Positions 1 through 8,694 of a DNA stretch of 64,000 nt are shown one piece after another. The stretch spans positions 643,826-707,825 of the forward strand of contig NZ_OZ024668.1 in assembly GCF_902497775.2 (NCBI RefSeq), given 5' to 3'. The notes under the pieces were generated by a model, which had not been told where the DNA came from, searched no databases, and worked only from the letters and a program-made list of their open reading frames with translations. How positions within the stretch are numbered: position 1 is the stretch's first letter; every line of letters starts with the position of its first letter. The translations under genes and the position numbers were made by a program. Source of the DNA: Pseudomonas fluorescens (GTDB taxonomy: Bacteria; Pseudomonadota; Gammaproteobacteria; Pseudomonadales; Pseudomonadaceae).

Positions 1-793
1 CTTGGGCTTCGGTTTCCGTTGCGGCTTCCTCGGCATGCTGCACATGGAGATCATCCAGGAGCGCCTGGAGCGCGAATACGACCTGGACCTGATCACCACC
101 GCGCCAAGCGTAATCTTCGAGGTCAAGCTCAAGACCGGCGAAACCATCTACGTCGACAACCCGTCGAAGCTGCCGGATGTATCCGCGGTCGAAGACTTCC
201 GTGAGCCGATCGTGTCGGCCACCATCCTGGTGCCTCAGGAGCACCTGGGTAACGTCATTACCTTGTGCATCGAGAAGCGTGGCGTCCAGCGCGACATGCA
301 GTTCCTCGGCTCGCAAGTGCAAGTACGCTACGATCTGCCAATGAACGAAGTGGTACTGGACTTCTTCGACCGCCTGAAGTCCACCAGCCGCGGCTATGCC
401 TCGCTGGACTACCATTTCGACCGCTACCAATCGGCTAACCTGGTCAAGCTTGACGTACTGATCAACGGTGACAAGGTCGACGCCCTGGCGCTGATCGTGC
501 ACCGCGACAATGCGCACTACAAGGGCCGCGCATTGACCGAGAAGATGAAGGAACTGATTCCTCGGCAGATGTTCGATGTGGCAATCCAGGCCGCCATTGG
601 CGGGCAGATTGTTGCGCGTACGACTGTCAAGGCGCTCAGAAAGAACGTACTGGCCAAATGCTACGGTGGTGACGTTAGCCGTAAGCGCAAGCTGTTGGAG
701 AAGCAGAAGGCCGGTAAGAAACGCATGAAACAGGTCGGCAACGTGGAAATCCCACAAGAAGCCTTCCTCGCCGTGCTCAGGTTGGATAGTTAG
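1..793 (+). CDS. lepA: Elongation factor 4 (LepA), 3' part
   Basis: This is the C-terminal 263 or so residues of the ribosomal back-translocase GTPase EF4; the gene is cut by the window's left edge, so its GTPase domain is outside. What remains starts in domain III ([15 protein letters not shown]), passes through the EF-G domain V-like fold, and ends in the LepA-specific C-terminal domain with the basic signature [20 protein letters not shown] and the ending EAFLAVL. The family is about 600 residues, so roughly the first 336 are missing. The protein acts in the cytoplasm on stalled or mistranslocated ribosomes. It is followed 5 bases later by lepB, the usual lepA-lepB operon. No frameshift or unusual residue is seen. 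Confidence 0.97.
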   Translation, partial: LGFGFRCGFLGMLHMEIIQERLEREYDLDLITTAPSVIFEVKLKTGETIYVDNPSKLPDVSAVEDFREPIVSATILVPQEHLGNVITLCIEKRGVQRDMQFLGSQVQVRYDLPMNEVVLDFFDRLKSTSRGYASLDYHFDRYQSANLVKLDVLINGDKVDALALIVHRDNAHYKGRALTEKMKELIPRQMFDVAIQAAIGGQIVARTTVKALRKNVLAKCYGGDVSRKRKLLEKQKAGKKRMKQVGNVEIPQEAFLAVLRLDS

Positions 794-798
794 GTCTT

Positions 799-1653
799 AT
801 GTCGCTAAATTTCCCGCTGTTGCTTGTCATCGCCGTCGCCGTCTGCGGTCTGTTGGCCCTGGTCGATCTGCTGTTCCTGGCTCCGCGCCGGCGTTTGGCA
901 ATCGCCAATTATCAGGGCAGCGTCAGCCAGCCAGAAATGGCAGTGGTCGAGCGCCTGAACAAGGAACCGTTGCTGGTCGAGTACGGTAAATCGTTCTTCC
1001 CGGTGCTGTTCATTGTCCTGGTGCTGCGTTCGTTTCTGATCGAGCCGTTCCAGATCCCTTCGGGGTCGATGAAGCCGACCCTGGAAGTGGGCGATTTCAT
1101 CCTGGTGAACAAGTTCTCCTACGGGATTCGTCTGCCGGTGGTCGACAAGAAGGTCATCGAGGTCGGTGACCCACAGCGTGGCGATGTCATGGTGTTCCGC
1201 TATCCGAGCGACCCGAACGTCAACTACATCAAGCGTGTGGTGGGCCTGCCGGGCGACAAGATTAGCTACACCAGCGACAAGAAGCTGTTCGTCAACGGTC
1301 AGGCGATCGCTGAACAGTTGGTCGGCACCGAGCCGGGTACCTTGGGCAGCGCCGAGCTGTACAAGGAAAAACTCGGCGAAGCCGAGCACCTGATCCGCAA
1401 GGAAATGAGCCGCTACCGCATGCCGCCTGACCAGCAATGGACGGTCCCGGCCGGCCATTACTTCATGATGGGCGACAACCGCGACAACTCCAACGACAGC
1501 CGTTACTGGGATGACCCCAACATTCCCAAGGAACTGCACGGCATGGTTCCGGACAAGAACATCGTCGGCAAGGCCTTCGCGGTCTGGATGAGCTGGCCAG
1601 AGCCTAAACTGAGCCACTTCCCGAACCTGTCGCGGGTCGGCCTGATCAAGTAA
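799..1653 (+). CDS. lepB: Signal peptidase I (LepB)
   Basis: Leader peptidase, which removes signal peptides from proteins exported by Sec and Tat. The 284 residues match the family length in Pseudomonas. Two membrane segments lie near residues 4-28 and 65-80. The catalytic serine is Ser90 in the PSGSMKPTL motif, and the general base lysine is Lys145 in YIKRVVGLPGD. The conserved MGDNRDNSNDSRYW box follows near the C-terminus. The ATG lies 5 bases after the lepA stop, so the two genes are almost certainly co-transcribed. Active site on the periplasmic face of the inner membrane. Nothing is missing. Confidence 0.98.
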   Translation: MSLNFPLLLVIAVAVCGLLALVDLLFLAPRRRLAIANYQGSVSQPEMAVVERLNKEPLLVEYGKSFFPVLFIVLVLRSFLIEPFQIPSGSMKPTLEVGDFILVNKFSYGIRLPVVDKKVIEVGDPQRGDVMVFRYPSDPNVNYIKRVVGLPGDKISYTSDKKLFVNGQAIAEQLVGTEPGTLGSAELYKEKLGEAEHLIRKEMSRYRMPPDQQWTVPAGHYFMMGDNRDNSNDSRYWDDPNIPKELHGMVPDKNIVGKAFAVWMSWPEPKLSHFPNLSRVGLIK

Positions 1654-1662
1654 CACCACAAC

Positions 1663-1684
1663 GGCGCTGTCCTGGGACAGCGCC
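1663..1684 (+). other. Intercistronic hairpin between lepB and rnc
   Basis: A near-perfect inverted repeat (GGCGCTGTCC and GGACAGCGCC separated by two bases) starts 9 bases after the lepB stop. There is no T-run behind it, so it is a poor intrinsic terminator. It could be an mRNA-stabilising or RNase III-processed stem in the rnc leader. The 247-base lepB-rnc gap (1654-1900) otherwise holds no convincing gene. Confidence 0.5.
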
Positions 1685-1900
1685 GAATGCGTTTCTGGCA
1701 TAGGCTGTGTTCAGGGAACCCTGGATTCAACCGATCACCCGGCCAGCGAGCATGAGCCAAACAGTCTTTCAGGATGTTGATTTGAACAATGCGTTAAATC
1801 CGACGGTAGCCCCGATGGCGGCGTACCGAGTTGCAAAGTGTGAGCCTCACGCCCAGGCGTGCCGGCTGAATTTCGACCACGAACTGCACGTGGGTACACT

Positions 1901-2590
1901 GTGAGCGTTTCCTTGAGCCGCCTCGAGCGTCAGCTCGGCTACACCTTCAAGAACCAGGAGCTGATGCTGCTGGCCCTGACGCACCGCAGTTTTGCCGGGC
2001 GCAACAACGAACGCCTCGAGTTCCTCGGCGATGCGATCCTCAACTTCGTCGCCGGTGAAGCGCTGTTCGAGCGCTTCCCCCAGGCCCGCGAAGGCCAGCT
2101 GTCGCGCCTGCGTGCGCGTCTGGTCAAGGGCGAGACCCTGGCGGTACTGGCCCGTGGCTTTGACCTGGGCGAATACCTGCGCCTGGGCTCGGGCGAGCTG
2201 AAAAGCGGTGGTTTTCGCCGCGAGTCGATCCTTGCCGATGCCCTGGAGGCGCTGATTGGCGCCATCTACCTGGACTCGGACATGCAAACCGCCCGCGAGC
2301 GGGTGCTGGCATGGCTGGCAGGCGAATTCGAAAGCCTGACCCTGGTCGATACCAACAAGGACCCGAAAACCCGTCTGCAGGAATTCTTGCAGTCGCGGGC
2401 CTGTGAACTGCCGCGCTACGAAGTGGTGGATATTCAAGGTGAACCTCATTGCCGGACGTTTTTCGTCGAATGCGAAGTGACCCTTTTGACTGAAAAAAGC
2501 CGAGGGCAAGGCGTCAGCCGGCGTATCGCCGAGCAAGTCGCGGCCGCCGCAGCACTGATCGCCCTGGGCGTGGAGAATGGCAATGACTGA
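1901..2590 (+). CDS. rnc: Ribonuclease III
   Basis: Double-stranded RNA endonuclease that processes rRNA precursors and structured mRNAs in the cytoplasm. The N-terminal RNase III domain has the signature [14 protein letters not shown] with metal-binding Glu40 and Asp44, and a second acidic cluster near [16 protein letters not shown]. The C-terminal double-stranded RNA-binding domain starts at about residue 152 ([11 protein letters not shown]). I chose GTG at 1901, giving 229 residues as expected for Pseudomonas; the longer frame from 1859 adds residues with no family resemblance. The stop overlaps the start of era, indicating translational coupling. In enterobacteria RNase III cuts its own leader; whether that happens here is unknown. 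Confidence 0.97.
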   Translation: MSVSLSRLERQLGYTFKNQELMLLALTHRSFAGRNNERLEFLGDAILNFVAGEALFERFPQAREGQLSRLRARLVKGETLAVLARGFDLGEYLRLGSGELKSGGFRRESILADALEALIGAIYLDSDMQTARERVLAWLAGEFESLTLVDTNKDPKTRLQEFLQSRACELPRYEVVDIQGEPHCRTFFVECEVTLLTEKSRGQGVSRRIAEQVAAAAALIALGVENGND

Positions 2591-3485
2591 TACCAACACT
2601 ACCCGCTGCGGCTATGTCGCCATTGTCGGCCGCCCGAACGTGGGCAAGTCGACCCTGCTCAACCACATCCTCGGGCAAAAGCTTGCGATCACCTCGCGCA
2701 AGCCGCAGACCACCCGTCACAACATGCTCGGGATCAAGACCGAGGGTGATGTCCAGGCGATCTACGTCGATACCCCAGGCATGCACAAGAGCAACGAAAA
2801 GGCGCTCAACCGCTACATGAACAAAACCGCCTCGGCCGCCCTCAAGGACGTCGACGTGGTGATCTTCGTCGTTGACCGCACCAAGTGGACCGACGAAGAC
2901 CAACTGGTGCTCGAGCGCGTGCAGTACGTGCAGGGCCCGGTAATCCTGGCGATCAACAAGACCGACCGGATCGAAGAGAAAGCCGACCTGATTCCGCACC
3001 TGCAGTGGCTGCAGGGGCAACTGCCGAACGCTGAAATCGTGCCGATCTCGGCCCAGCAGGGGCATAACCTGGAAGCGCTGGAAGGCCTGATCGCCAAGCA
3101 CCTGCCGGAAAACGATCATTTCTTCCCGGAAGACCAGATCACCGACCGCAGCAGCCGCTTCCTGGCCGCGGAACTGGTACGCGAGAAAATCATGCGCCAG
3201 CTCGGCGCAGAGCTGCCGTACCAGATCACCGTCGAGATCGAAGAGTTCAAGCAGCAGGGCAAGATCCTGCACATCCATGCGCTGATCCTGGTCGAACGTG
3301 ACGGCCAGAAGAAGATCATCATTGGCGACAAGGGCGAGCGGATCAAACGCATCGGCTCCGAGGCGCGCAAGGACATGGAAGTGCTGTTCGACGCCAAGGT
3401 CATGCTCAACCTCTGGGTCAAGGTCAAGGGTGGCTGGTCCGACGACGAACGCGCCCTGCGTTCGCTGGGCTACGGCGACATCTGA
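2583..3485 (+). CDS. era: GTPase Era
   Basis: Essential GTPase that binds the 3' end of 16S rRNA and helps mature the 30S subunit. G1 is GRPNVGKS (residues 16-23); G3 is DTPG, G4 NKTD, and the C-terminal KH domain carries [18 protein letters not shown]. The start used is ATG at 2583, which overlaps the rnc stop as ATGACTGA and has GGAG 7 bases upstream. An in-frame ATG at 2577 would add two residues (302 versus 300). The rnc-era-recO order is conserved in gammaproteobacteria. Family length and all G motifs are intact. Confidence 0.97.
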   Translation: MTDTNTTRCGYVAIVGRPNVGKSTLLNHILGQKLAITSRKPQTTRHNMLGIKTEGDVQAIYVDTPGMHKSNEKALNRYMNKTASAALKDVDVVIFVVDRTKWTDEDQLVLERVQYVQGPVILAINKTDRIEEKADLIPHLQWLQGQLPNAEIVPISAQQGHNLEALEGLIAKHLPENDHFFPEDQITDRSSRFLAAELVREKIMRQLGAELPYQITVEIEEFKQQGKILHIHALILVERDGQKKIIIGDKGERIKRIGSEARKDMEVLFDAKVMLNLWVKVKGGWSDDERALRSLGYGDI

Positions 3486-3542
3486 TAGTTCCAGGCCCGG
3501 TAGCGTCCGCCGCCGGGTCAAACCTCTTCTGAAGCGCCGCTC

Positions 3543-4226
3543 ATGGAACTGCCTACTGGCCAACCGGCCTACGTGCTGCACAGCCGGGCCTACCGTGAAA
3601 CCAGCGCGCTGGTGGATTTCCTCACCCCGCAAGGTCGCCTGCGCGCGGTCATGCGCCGTGCCCGTGGCAAGGGCGGCAGCCAGGTGCGTCCTTTCGTTCC
3701 CCTTGAAGTCGAGTTTCGCGGTCGTGGCGAGCTGAAGAATGTCGGCCGTCTGGATACCGTCGGTATCGCGGCCTGGCTGCATGGCGATGCGCTGTTCAGC
3801 GGGCTCTACCTCAACGAGCTGCTGATTCGCCTGCTACCGGCTGAAGACCCGCATCCGCTGGTGTTCGAGCACTATGCCGCGACCTTGCAGGCGCTGGCCG
3901 CCGGTCGCCCGCTGGAGCCGCTGCTGCGCGCGTTCGAGTGGCGCCTGCTGGACCAGCTTGGCTATGCCTTTGCCCTCGACCATGACGTCAACGGCGATCC
4001 GCTGGCCGTCGATGGCCTGTACCGCTTGCAGGTCGATGCCGGGCTTGAGCGGGTCTACCTGCTGCAGCCGGGGCTGTTCAACGGCGCCGAGCTGTTGGCC
4101 ATGGCTGATGCCGACTGGGAAATTCCCGGCGCCCTGGGCGCCGCCAAGCGCCTGATGCGCCAGGCCCTGGCCGTGCATCTGGGCGGGCGGCCGCTGGTCA
4201 GTCGCGAACTGTTTCGCAAGCGCTGA
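3543..4226 (+). CDS. recO: DNA repair protein RecO
   Basis: Mediator protein of the RecFOR pathway; it anneals single strands and helps load RecA onto SSB-coated gaps. The 227 residues show an N-terminal OB-fold region ([20 protein letters not shown] and the basic MRRARGKGG) and an alpha-helical C-terminal half. As in other Pseudomonas RecO proteins the zinc-binding cysteines of some homologues are absent. It lies 57 bases after era in the same direction and is probably in the same transcript. The ATG at 3543 gives the normal N-terminus. Confidence 0.96.
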   Translation: MELPTGQPAYVLHSRAYRETSALVDFLTPQGRLRAVMRRARGKGGSQVRPFVPLEVEFRGRGELKNVGRLDTVGIAAWLHGDALFSGLYLNELLIRLLPAEDPHPLVFEHYAATLQALAAGRPLEPLLRAFEWRLLDQLGYAFALDHDVNGDPLAVDGLYRLQVDAGLERVYLLQPGLFNGAELLAMADADWEIPGALGAAKRLMRQALAVHLGGRPLVSRELFRKR

Positions 4227-4271
4227 ACAACGTCGTATGCTGTGGGGCTCAATCTTCAGGAGAGCCTCTTC

Positions 4272-5015
4272 GTGACTCAAAGCAACCGCATGCTGCTCGG
4301 CGTGAACATCGACCACGTGGCGACCCTGCGCCAGGCGCGTGGCACCCGCTACCCGGACCCGGTCAAAGCCGCGCTGGACGCCGAAGAGGCCGGTGCCGAC
4401 GGCATCACCGTGCACCTGCGCGAAGACCGCCGGCACATCCAGGAGCGTGATGTGCTGCTGCTCAAGGACGTGCTGCAGACGCGCATGAACTTCGAAATGG
4501 GCGTTACCGAAGAAATGATGGCGTTTGCCGAACGCATTCGCCCGGCGCACATCTGCCTGGTCCCGGAGACCCGTCAGGAACTGACCACCGAAGGTGGCCT
4601 GGACGTTGCCGGCCAGGAAGCGCGGATCAAAGCCGCGGTCGAGCGCCTCTCGCGCCTGGGCTCGGAAGTGTCGCTGTTCATCGATGCCGACGAGCGCCAG
4701 ATCGAAGCCTCGCGCCGTGTTGGCGCCCCGGCTATCGAGCTGCACACCGGCCGTTATGCCGATGCACAAACTCCGAGCGAAGTGGCGCAAGAGCTCAAGC
4801 GCGTGGCCGACGGTGTGGCCTTTGGCCTGGGCCAGGGCCTGATCGTCAATGCCGGCCATGGCCTGCATTACCACAACGTTGAGGCGGTGGCGGCGATCAA
4901 GGGCATCAATGAACTGAACATCGGCCATGCGCTGGTGGCCCATGCGCTGTTCGTCGGCTTCAAGTCGGCGGTGACGGAGATGAAAGCGTTGATTCTCGCG
5001 GCCAGCCGGCACTGA
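4272..5015 (+). CDS. pdxJ: Pyridoxine 5'-phosphate synthase
   Basis: Condenses 1-deoxy-D-xylulose 5-phosphate with 3-amino-2-oxopropyl phosphate to form pyridoxine 5'-phosphate, the last ring-forming step of vitamin B6 synthesis. The TIM-barrel protein begins with the typical [17 protein letters not shown], contains [16 protein letters not shown] and ends with the phosphate-binding [16 protein letters not shown] region. I chose GTG at 4272 because AGGAGAG lies 7 bases upstream and the resulting 247 residues match the family; the frame open from 4242 adds unrelated residues. It closes the lepA-pdxJ housekeeping block. Confidence 0.96.
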   Translation: MTQSNRMLLGVNIDHVATLRQARGTRYPDPVKAALDAEEAGADGITVHLREDRRHIQERDVLLLKDVLQTRMNFEMGVTEEMMAFAERIRPAHICLVPETRQELTTEGGLDVAGQEARIKAAVERLSRLGSEVSLFIDADERQIEASRRVGAPAIELHTGRYADAQTPSEVAQELKRVADGVAFGLGQGLIVNAGHGLHYHNVEAVAAIKGINELNIGHALVAHALFVGFKSAVTEMKALILAASRH

Positions 5016-5033
5016 CAGATTCGACGCCAACCC

Positions 5034-5118
5034 TGTGGGAGCTGGATTGCCAGCAATCGAGCGCGAAGCGCTCGCCTTATTGGCAACTGGCCTCATCGCT
5101 GGCAAGCCAGCTCCCACA
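5034..5118. repeat. Paired REP-like palindrome
   Basis: Two inverted copies of a Pseudomonas REP-like element: TGTGGGAGCTGGATTGCCAG at the left and its near-complement ending CCAGCTCCCACA at the right, with a stem centre around GAGCGCGAAGCGCTC. It lies in the 120-base gap between the convergent pdxJ and sensor kinase genes, the usual place for these elements. It may act as a bidirectional transcription end. Confidence 0.8.
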
Positions 5119-5136
5119 CGATTTGCTGCGCCCCTC

Positions 5137-6528
5137 CTATTCGGCAGTATCCACAAACACCAGGCTGAACCGCGTCAGCCCCTCCAGCTCGCTCTGTACC
5201 TCAACCCGCCCGCCATGCACCTGCATGATCGAGCGTACGATCGCCAGCCCCAGGCCCGTTCCGCCTTCCAGGCGTGAGCGCCCCGAACCGACGCGAAAAA
5301 AACGTTCGAACAGATGCGGCAGATGCGCCTGGGCAATCCCCAGCCCGCGATTTTCCACCGACACCCACACCGTCCCATCCCGGCGTTCGATGCCTATATT
5401 GATCGGCTGTCCCGCATAGCCATGGCGGATTGCATTGCTGAGCAGGTTGGACAGCGCCCGCTGCACCATCAAGCGATCAGCCATGACCGTGCCCCAGCCC
5501 TGCACGTGCAAGGCGATGCCTTTTTGCTCGGCATTGCACTCGAACAGCTCGCACACCCGCTGCACCTCGTCGGCCAGCACCACTGGCTTTAGCGGCACCT
5601 GCGCCTGCGGCTGGCTGACCTGGGCAAGGAACAGCATGTCGTTGATGATGCGGTTCAGCCGAGTCAGCTCTTCGATACTGTTTTCCAGCGCTTCACGGTA
5701 CTCGTCGTTGGAGCGCTCGCGGGTCAGGGTGACCTGGGCCTTGCCCATCAGGTTGCCGATGGGCGTGCGCAGTTCATGGGCAAGGTCGTCGGAAAACTGC
5801 GACAGCCGCTGCACGCCGTCGTCCAGGCGGTCGAGCATGATGTTGATGCCGCCGGCCAGGTCGCCCAGCTCCTGCGGCAGGTCGGTTTCCGGCAGCCGGT
5901 GGCTGAGGGTTTGCGCCGAGACCTGTTCGGCCACCCGGCGAAAGCGGCGCAGCGGCAGCAGCCCGCGCTGGACCAGTTTCCAGGCGCCCAGGCCGATCAG
6001 CACCAGCAGCAGCGGCAAGGCCCACAGGGTCGAGCCCAGGTAGGCCTGGAGCAGGGCATGGTCGTCGGCGCGGTTGACTGTCAGCAGTACCCGCACGCGG
6101 GTGCCGTCCTGCAAGCGCATCAGCCGCGAGGCGGTGAGCAGGTGCTCGCCGTTTTCCTCGCGCCAGGGGGTGAACGCCAGTTGCGGGCCGCTTTCAATCT
6201 GCAGCAAGGCGTTGGCCTCCAGGGCCGGGCCCAGGGTCAGCAAGGCCGAATGGCGGCCGGTCAGGGCGATGACGCTCAGACTCAGGTTGTCGTGGCCCAT
6301 GACCACATCCAGCAGTGGATGCACCGGCGCGCCGAGGTCGGCGGCTTTAAGGTCAATGGTCAGGCTGTGTTCGATCTGCACCATCTTGTTGGCCAGGTGC
6401 TTGCGTGCCCGGCTGTCCAGTTCATGGTCGAGGGCAAACACCGCCAGGCAGGCGAGCAGCAGCACCAGCGCCGCGCCCATCAGGCTGACACTCAGGCCCA
6501 GGCGCAGCGACAGGCGCGCAGGTTTCAT
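5137..6528 (-). CDS. czcS: Heavy-metal sensor histidine kinase (CzcS-like)
   Basis: Membrane sensor of a metal-responsive two-component system. Of 463 residues, membrane segments lie near 12-33 and 166-186, flanking a periplasmic sensor region of about 130 residues. HAMP follows, then the phospho-acceptor His251 in [14 protein letters not shown], then an ATPase domain with an N box ([10 protein letters not shown]) and G boxes ([15 protein letters not shown]). Its start overlaps the regulator stop by ATGA, so the two are co-translated. The adjacent divergent czcCBA operon argues for zinc, cadmium or cobalt sensing rather than copper. Symbol by analogy with the P. putida czcRS systems; the sensed metal is inferred. 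Confidence 0.85.
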   Translation of the reverse strand: MKPARLSLRLGLSVSLMGAALVLLLACLAVFALDHELDSRARKHLANKMVQIEHSLTIDLKAADLGAPVHPLLDVVMGHDNLSLSVIALTGRHSALLTLGPALEANALLQIESGPQLAFTPWREENGEHLLTASRLMRLQDGTRVRVLLTVNRADDHALLQAYLGSTLWALPLLLVLIGLGAWKLVQRGLLPLRRFRRVAEQVSAQTLSHRLPETDLPQELGDLAGGINIMLDRLDDGVQRLSQFSDDLAHELRTPIGNLMGKAQVTLTRERSNDEYREALENSIEELTRLNRIINDMLFLAQVSQPQAQVPLKPVVLADEVQRVCELFECNAEQKGIALHVQGWGTVMADRLMVQRALSNLLSNAIRHGYAGQPINIGIERRDGTVWVSVENRGLGIAQAHLPHLFERFFRVGSGRSRLEGGTGLGLAIVRSIMQVHGGRVEVQSELEGLTRFSLVFVDTAE

Positions 6529-7199
6529 TCGCGGGCCTCAAGTACATAGCCGACGCCGCGCAGGGTGTGGATCAGCTTGTCGTCGAACGGGTCGTCGATT
6601 TTCGCCCGCAGGCGGCGGATCGACACTTCGACGACGTTGGTGTCGCAGTCGAAATTCATGTCCCAGACCAGCGAAATGATCTGCGTACGCGACAGTACTT
6701 CACCGCTCTGGCGCATCAGCAGGTGCAGCAGGGCGAACTCCTTGGCGGTCAGGTCGATGCGCTGGCCGCTGCGGTAGGCGCGGTGGCGGCTGGGGTCCAG
6801 CTCCAGGTCGGCAACCTTGAGCGTGTTCGGTTGCAGCGCCTGGTCGTTGCGCCGCAACAGGCTACGAATGCGCGCCAGCAGTTCGGGGAACTCGAAGGGT
6901 TTGAGCAGGTAGTCGTCGGCCCCCAGGTCCAGGCCCTTGACCCGATCGGCCAGGCGGCCGTGGGCAGTGAGCATCATGATCCGCGTGCTGGACTCGGCGC
7001 GCAGGCGCTGCAGCACGGTCCAGCCATCGAGCTCGGGCAGGTTGACGTCGAGAATGACCAGGTCATAGGCCTGCTGGCGAGCCAGGTGCAGGCCGTCGGC
7101 GCCGGTGTGGGCGCAATCGACGATGTAGCCGTTTTCGCGCAGGCCCTGTTGCAGGTATTCGGCGGTGCGCAGTTCGTCCTCGACAATCAGTAGACGCAT
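6525..7199 (-). CDS. czcR: Heavy-metal response regulator, OmpR/PhoB type (CzcR-like)
   Basis: DNA-binding partner of the downstream kinase. The receiver domain (1-115) has acidic pocket VEDE, phospho-acceptor Asp51 in [13 protein letters not shown] and lysine in [14 protein letters not shown]. The winged-helix domain (about 125-224) ends with the [27 protein letters not shown] element typical of CzcR/CopR/CusR/IrlR proteins. Expected to activate czcCBA through the dyad at 7318-7333. Its own promoter looks MerR-type (7230-7260), which suggests that a MerR-family protein such as CadR, not encoded in this window, controls it. Confidence 0.88.
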   Translation of the reverse strand: MRLLIVEDELRTAEYLQQGLRENGYIVDCAHTGADGLHLARQQAYDLVILDVNLPELDGWTVLQRLRAESSTRIMMLTAHGRLADRVKGLDLGADDYLLKPFEFPELLARIRSLLRRNDQALQPNTLKVADLELDPSRHRAYRSGQRIDLTAKEFALLHLLMRQSGEVLSRTQIISLVWDMNFDCDTNVVEVSIRRLRAKIDDPFDDKLIHTLRGVGYVLEARE

Positions 7200-7229
7200 G
7201 GAATGACTCGTTGGCAGTGAAAGGCGCTG

Positions 7230-7260
7230 ATTCTCAACCCTGTAGTAACTGTAAGGTCAA
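7230..7260 (-). promoter_or_regulatory. MerR/CadR-type promoter of the czcRS-like operon
   Basis: Read on the minus strand: a -35 of TTGACC (7260-7255), a 19-base spacer and a -10 of GAGAAT (7235-7230). The spacer contains the imperfect dyad ACCTTACAGTTACTACAGGG, which resembles CadR/PbrR/ZntR operators of the form ACCCTATAGTnACTATAGGGT. An overlong spacer filled by such a dyad is the hallmark of MerR-family activation. It lies about 30 bases upstream of the regulator start and faces it. Confidence 0.75.
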
Positions 7261-7317
7261 GCGGTGAAATGCATCGAGCGGCGGATACTAAGCCATCCGG
7301 GCATGCGCTTTGCCTGG

Positions 7318-7333
7318 ATTACAGATTTGTAAT
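7318..7333 (+). promoter_or_regulatory. Metal response-regulator box upstream of czcC
   Basis: A perfect inverted repeat ATTACA-GATT-TGTAAT, the form described for CusR/CopR/CzcR-type regulators. It sits 71 bases upstream of the czcC ATG, with a possible -35 (TTGAGT, 7336-7341) directly downstream; no good -10 is evident. The divergent response regulator is the natural ligand. Confidence 0.7.
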
Positions 7334-7403
7334 ACTTGAGTCATCCTGGCGATAAACCCTGATTACTAGAGTGCGGGCTCCGATCACGGCGCAGGAGTCC
7401 GCC

Positions 7404-8657
7404 ATGTTTTGCACCCGGGAACGGCCAGGCACAGGCCCTGGCCGAATATTGCTGGCCCTGCTGTTACTGGCCTTGCCGTCGCTGGCCCTGACGCAGGAGC
7501 GCGTATTGACCCTGGAGTCGGCGCTGCAGGTGGCCCGCGACAATAACCCCGAGCTGGCTGCGGCGCGTTGGGGTATCGACATCGCCGAAGGCGAACGACG
7601 CCAGGCCGGGGTGCTGCCCAACCCGGAACTGAGCTGGGAAGTGGAGGACACCCGCAAAGGCTCGCAGACCACTACCGTTGGCGTCAGCCAGATGTTCGAG
7701 CTGGGCGGCAAACGCGGGGCGCGCCTGGACGTTGCCGGCCGCGATGCCGACCTGGCAGCACTGGAACTTGAGCGTCAGCGCAACGTTTTGCGCGCCGAGG
7801 TGATCGGCGCTTTCCAGGCCGCGGCTCAGGCTCAGGAAGGTCTGCAACTGGCCGAGCAGTCGCTGCGCTTGAGCGAGCGGGCGCTGCAAGTGGTGCAGGG
7901 CCGGGTCAGGGCCGGCAGTGCCTCGCCGGTGGAGGCGACCCGGGCCCAGGTGCAGTTGTCCGAGGTGCGTCTGGAACAGGGCCGTGCCGAGCAAGCCCTG
8001 ACGGTCGCCTACCAGCAACTGGCCGCCATCACTGGCGCCGCCGTGGTGCAGTTCAACCGGGTCGAAGGCGGCCTGCAGGCGAACAACGCCATCCCCAGCC
8101 GTACGCTGTTGCTCGATCGCCTGGAGCAGACCGCCGACTTGCGTCTGGCCCGCCTGCAGATCGACCAGCGCGAAGCCGCTTTGGGCCTGGCCCGCAGCAA
8201 GCGCATTCCCGACCTGACTGTCAGTGTCGGCAGTCAGTACAGCGAAACCGACCGTGAGCGCATCAACGTGGTCGGTCTGTCTGTGCCGATTCCTTTGTTT
8301 GACCGCAACCAGGGCAATGTCCTCGCCGCCGCCCGGCGCGCCGATCAGGCCCGCGACCAGCGCAATGGCGCCGAACTGCGCCTGCGTAGCGAAGTGGTCC
8401 AGGCCCTGGCCCAGTGGAGCACGGCGGCCCAGGAGGTACAGACCTTCGACCGCTCGATCCTGCCCTCGGCGCAGCAGGCGCTGGATGCCGCCACCCGGGG
8501 CTTTGAGCGCGGCAAGTTCGCCTTTCTCGATGTGCTCGATGCCCAGCGCACCCTGGTGGCGGCGCGCCTGCAATACCTGCAGGCCCAGGCCCAGAGCAGC
8601 GAGGCGCGGGTTCGCCTGGAACGGATCTTCGGCGACTTGAGCCTCGCCAGTCGCTGA
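7404..8657 (+). CDS. czcC: Outer-membrane factor of an RND metal efflux pump (CzcC-like, TolC family)
   Basis: TolC-type outer-membrane channel of a tripartite metal exporter. The signal peptide is near residues 12-31 (ILLALLLLALPSLALTQE). Two OEP repeats follow: the first around NNPELAAARWGIDIAEGERRQ, the second around RLARLQIDQREAALGLARSK. A third-quarter segment VGLSVPIPLFDRNQGN is typical of CzcC/CusC proteins. I chose ATG at 7404 (417 residues) because AGGAG ends 6 bases upstream; the longer frame from 7371 lacks a ribosome binding site. First gene of czcCBA. Confidence 0.9.
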   Translation: MFCTRERPGTGPGRILLALLLLALPSLALTQERVLTLESALQVARDNNPELAAARWGIDIAEGERRQAGVLPNPELSWEVEDTRKGSQTTTVGVSQMFELGGKRGARLDVAGRDADLAALELERQRNVLRAEVIGAFQAAAQAQEGLQLAEQSLRLSERALQVVQGRVRAGSASPVEATRAQVQLSEVRLEQGRAEQALTVAYQQLAAITGAAVVQFNRVEGGLQANNAIPSRTLLLDRLEQTADLRLARLQIDQREAALGLARSKRIPDLTVSVGSQYSETDRERINVVGLSVPIPLFDRNQGNVLAAARRADQARDQRNGAELRLRSEVVQALAQWSTAAQEVQTFDRSILPSAQQALDAATRGFERGKFAFLDVLDAQRTLVAARLQYLQAQAQSSEARVRLERIFGDLSLASR

Positions 8658-8694
8658 GCGCGACCTTCACCTGACAATTTGCTGAGGAATCTGC

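Noticed and set aside
2514..3782. Long minus-strand open frame across era and recO
   Set aside because: Antisense shadow of conserved genes with no recognisable domain.
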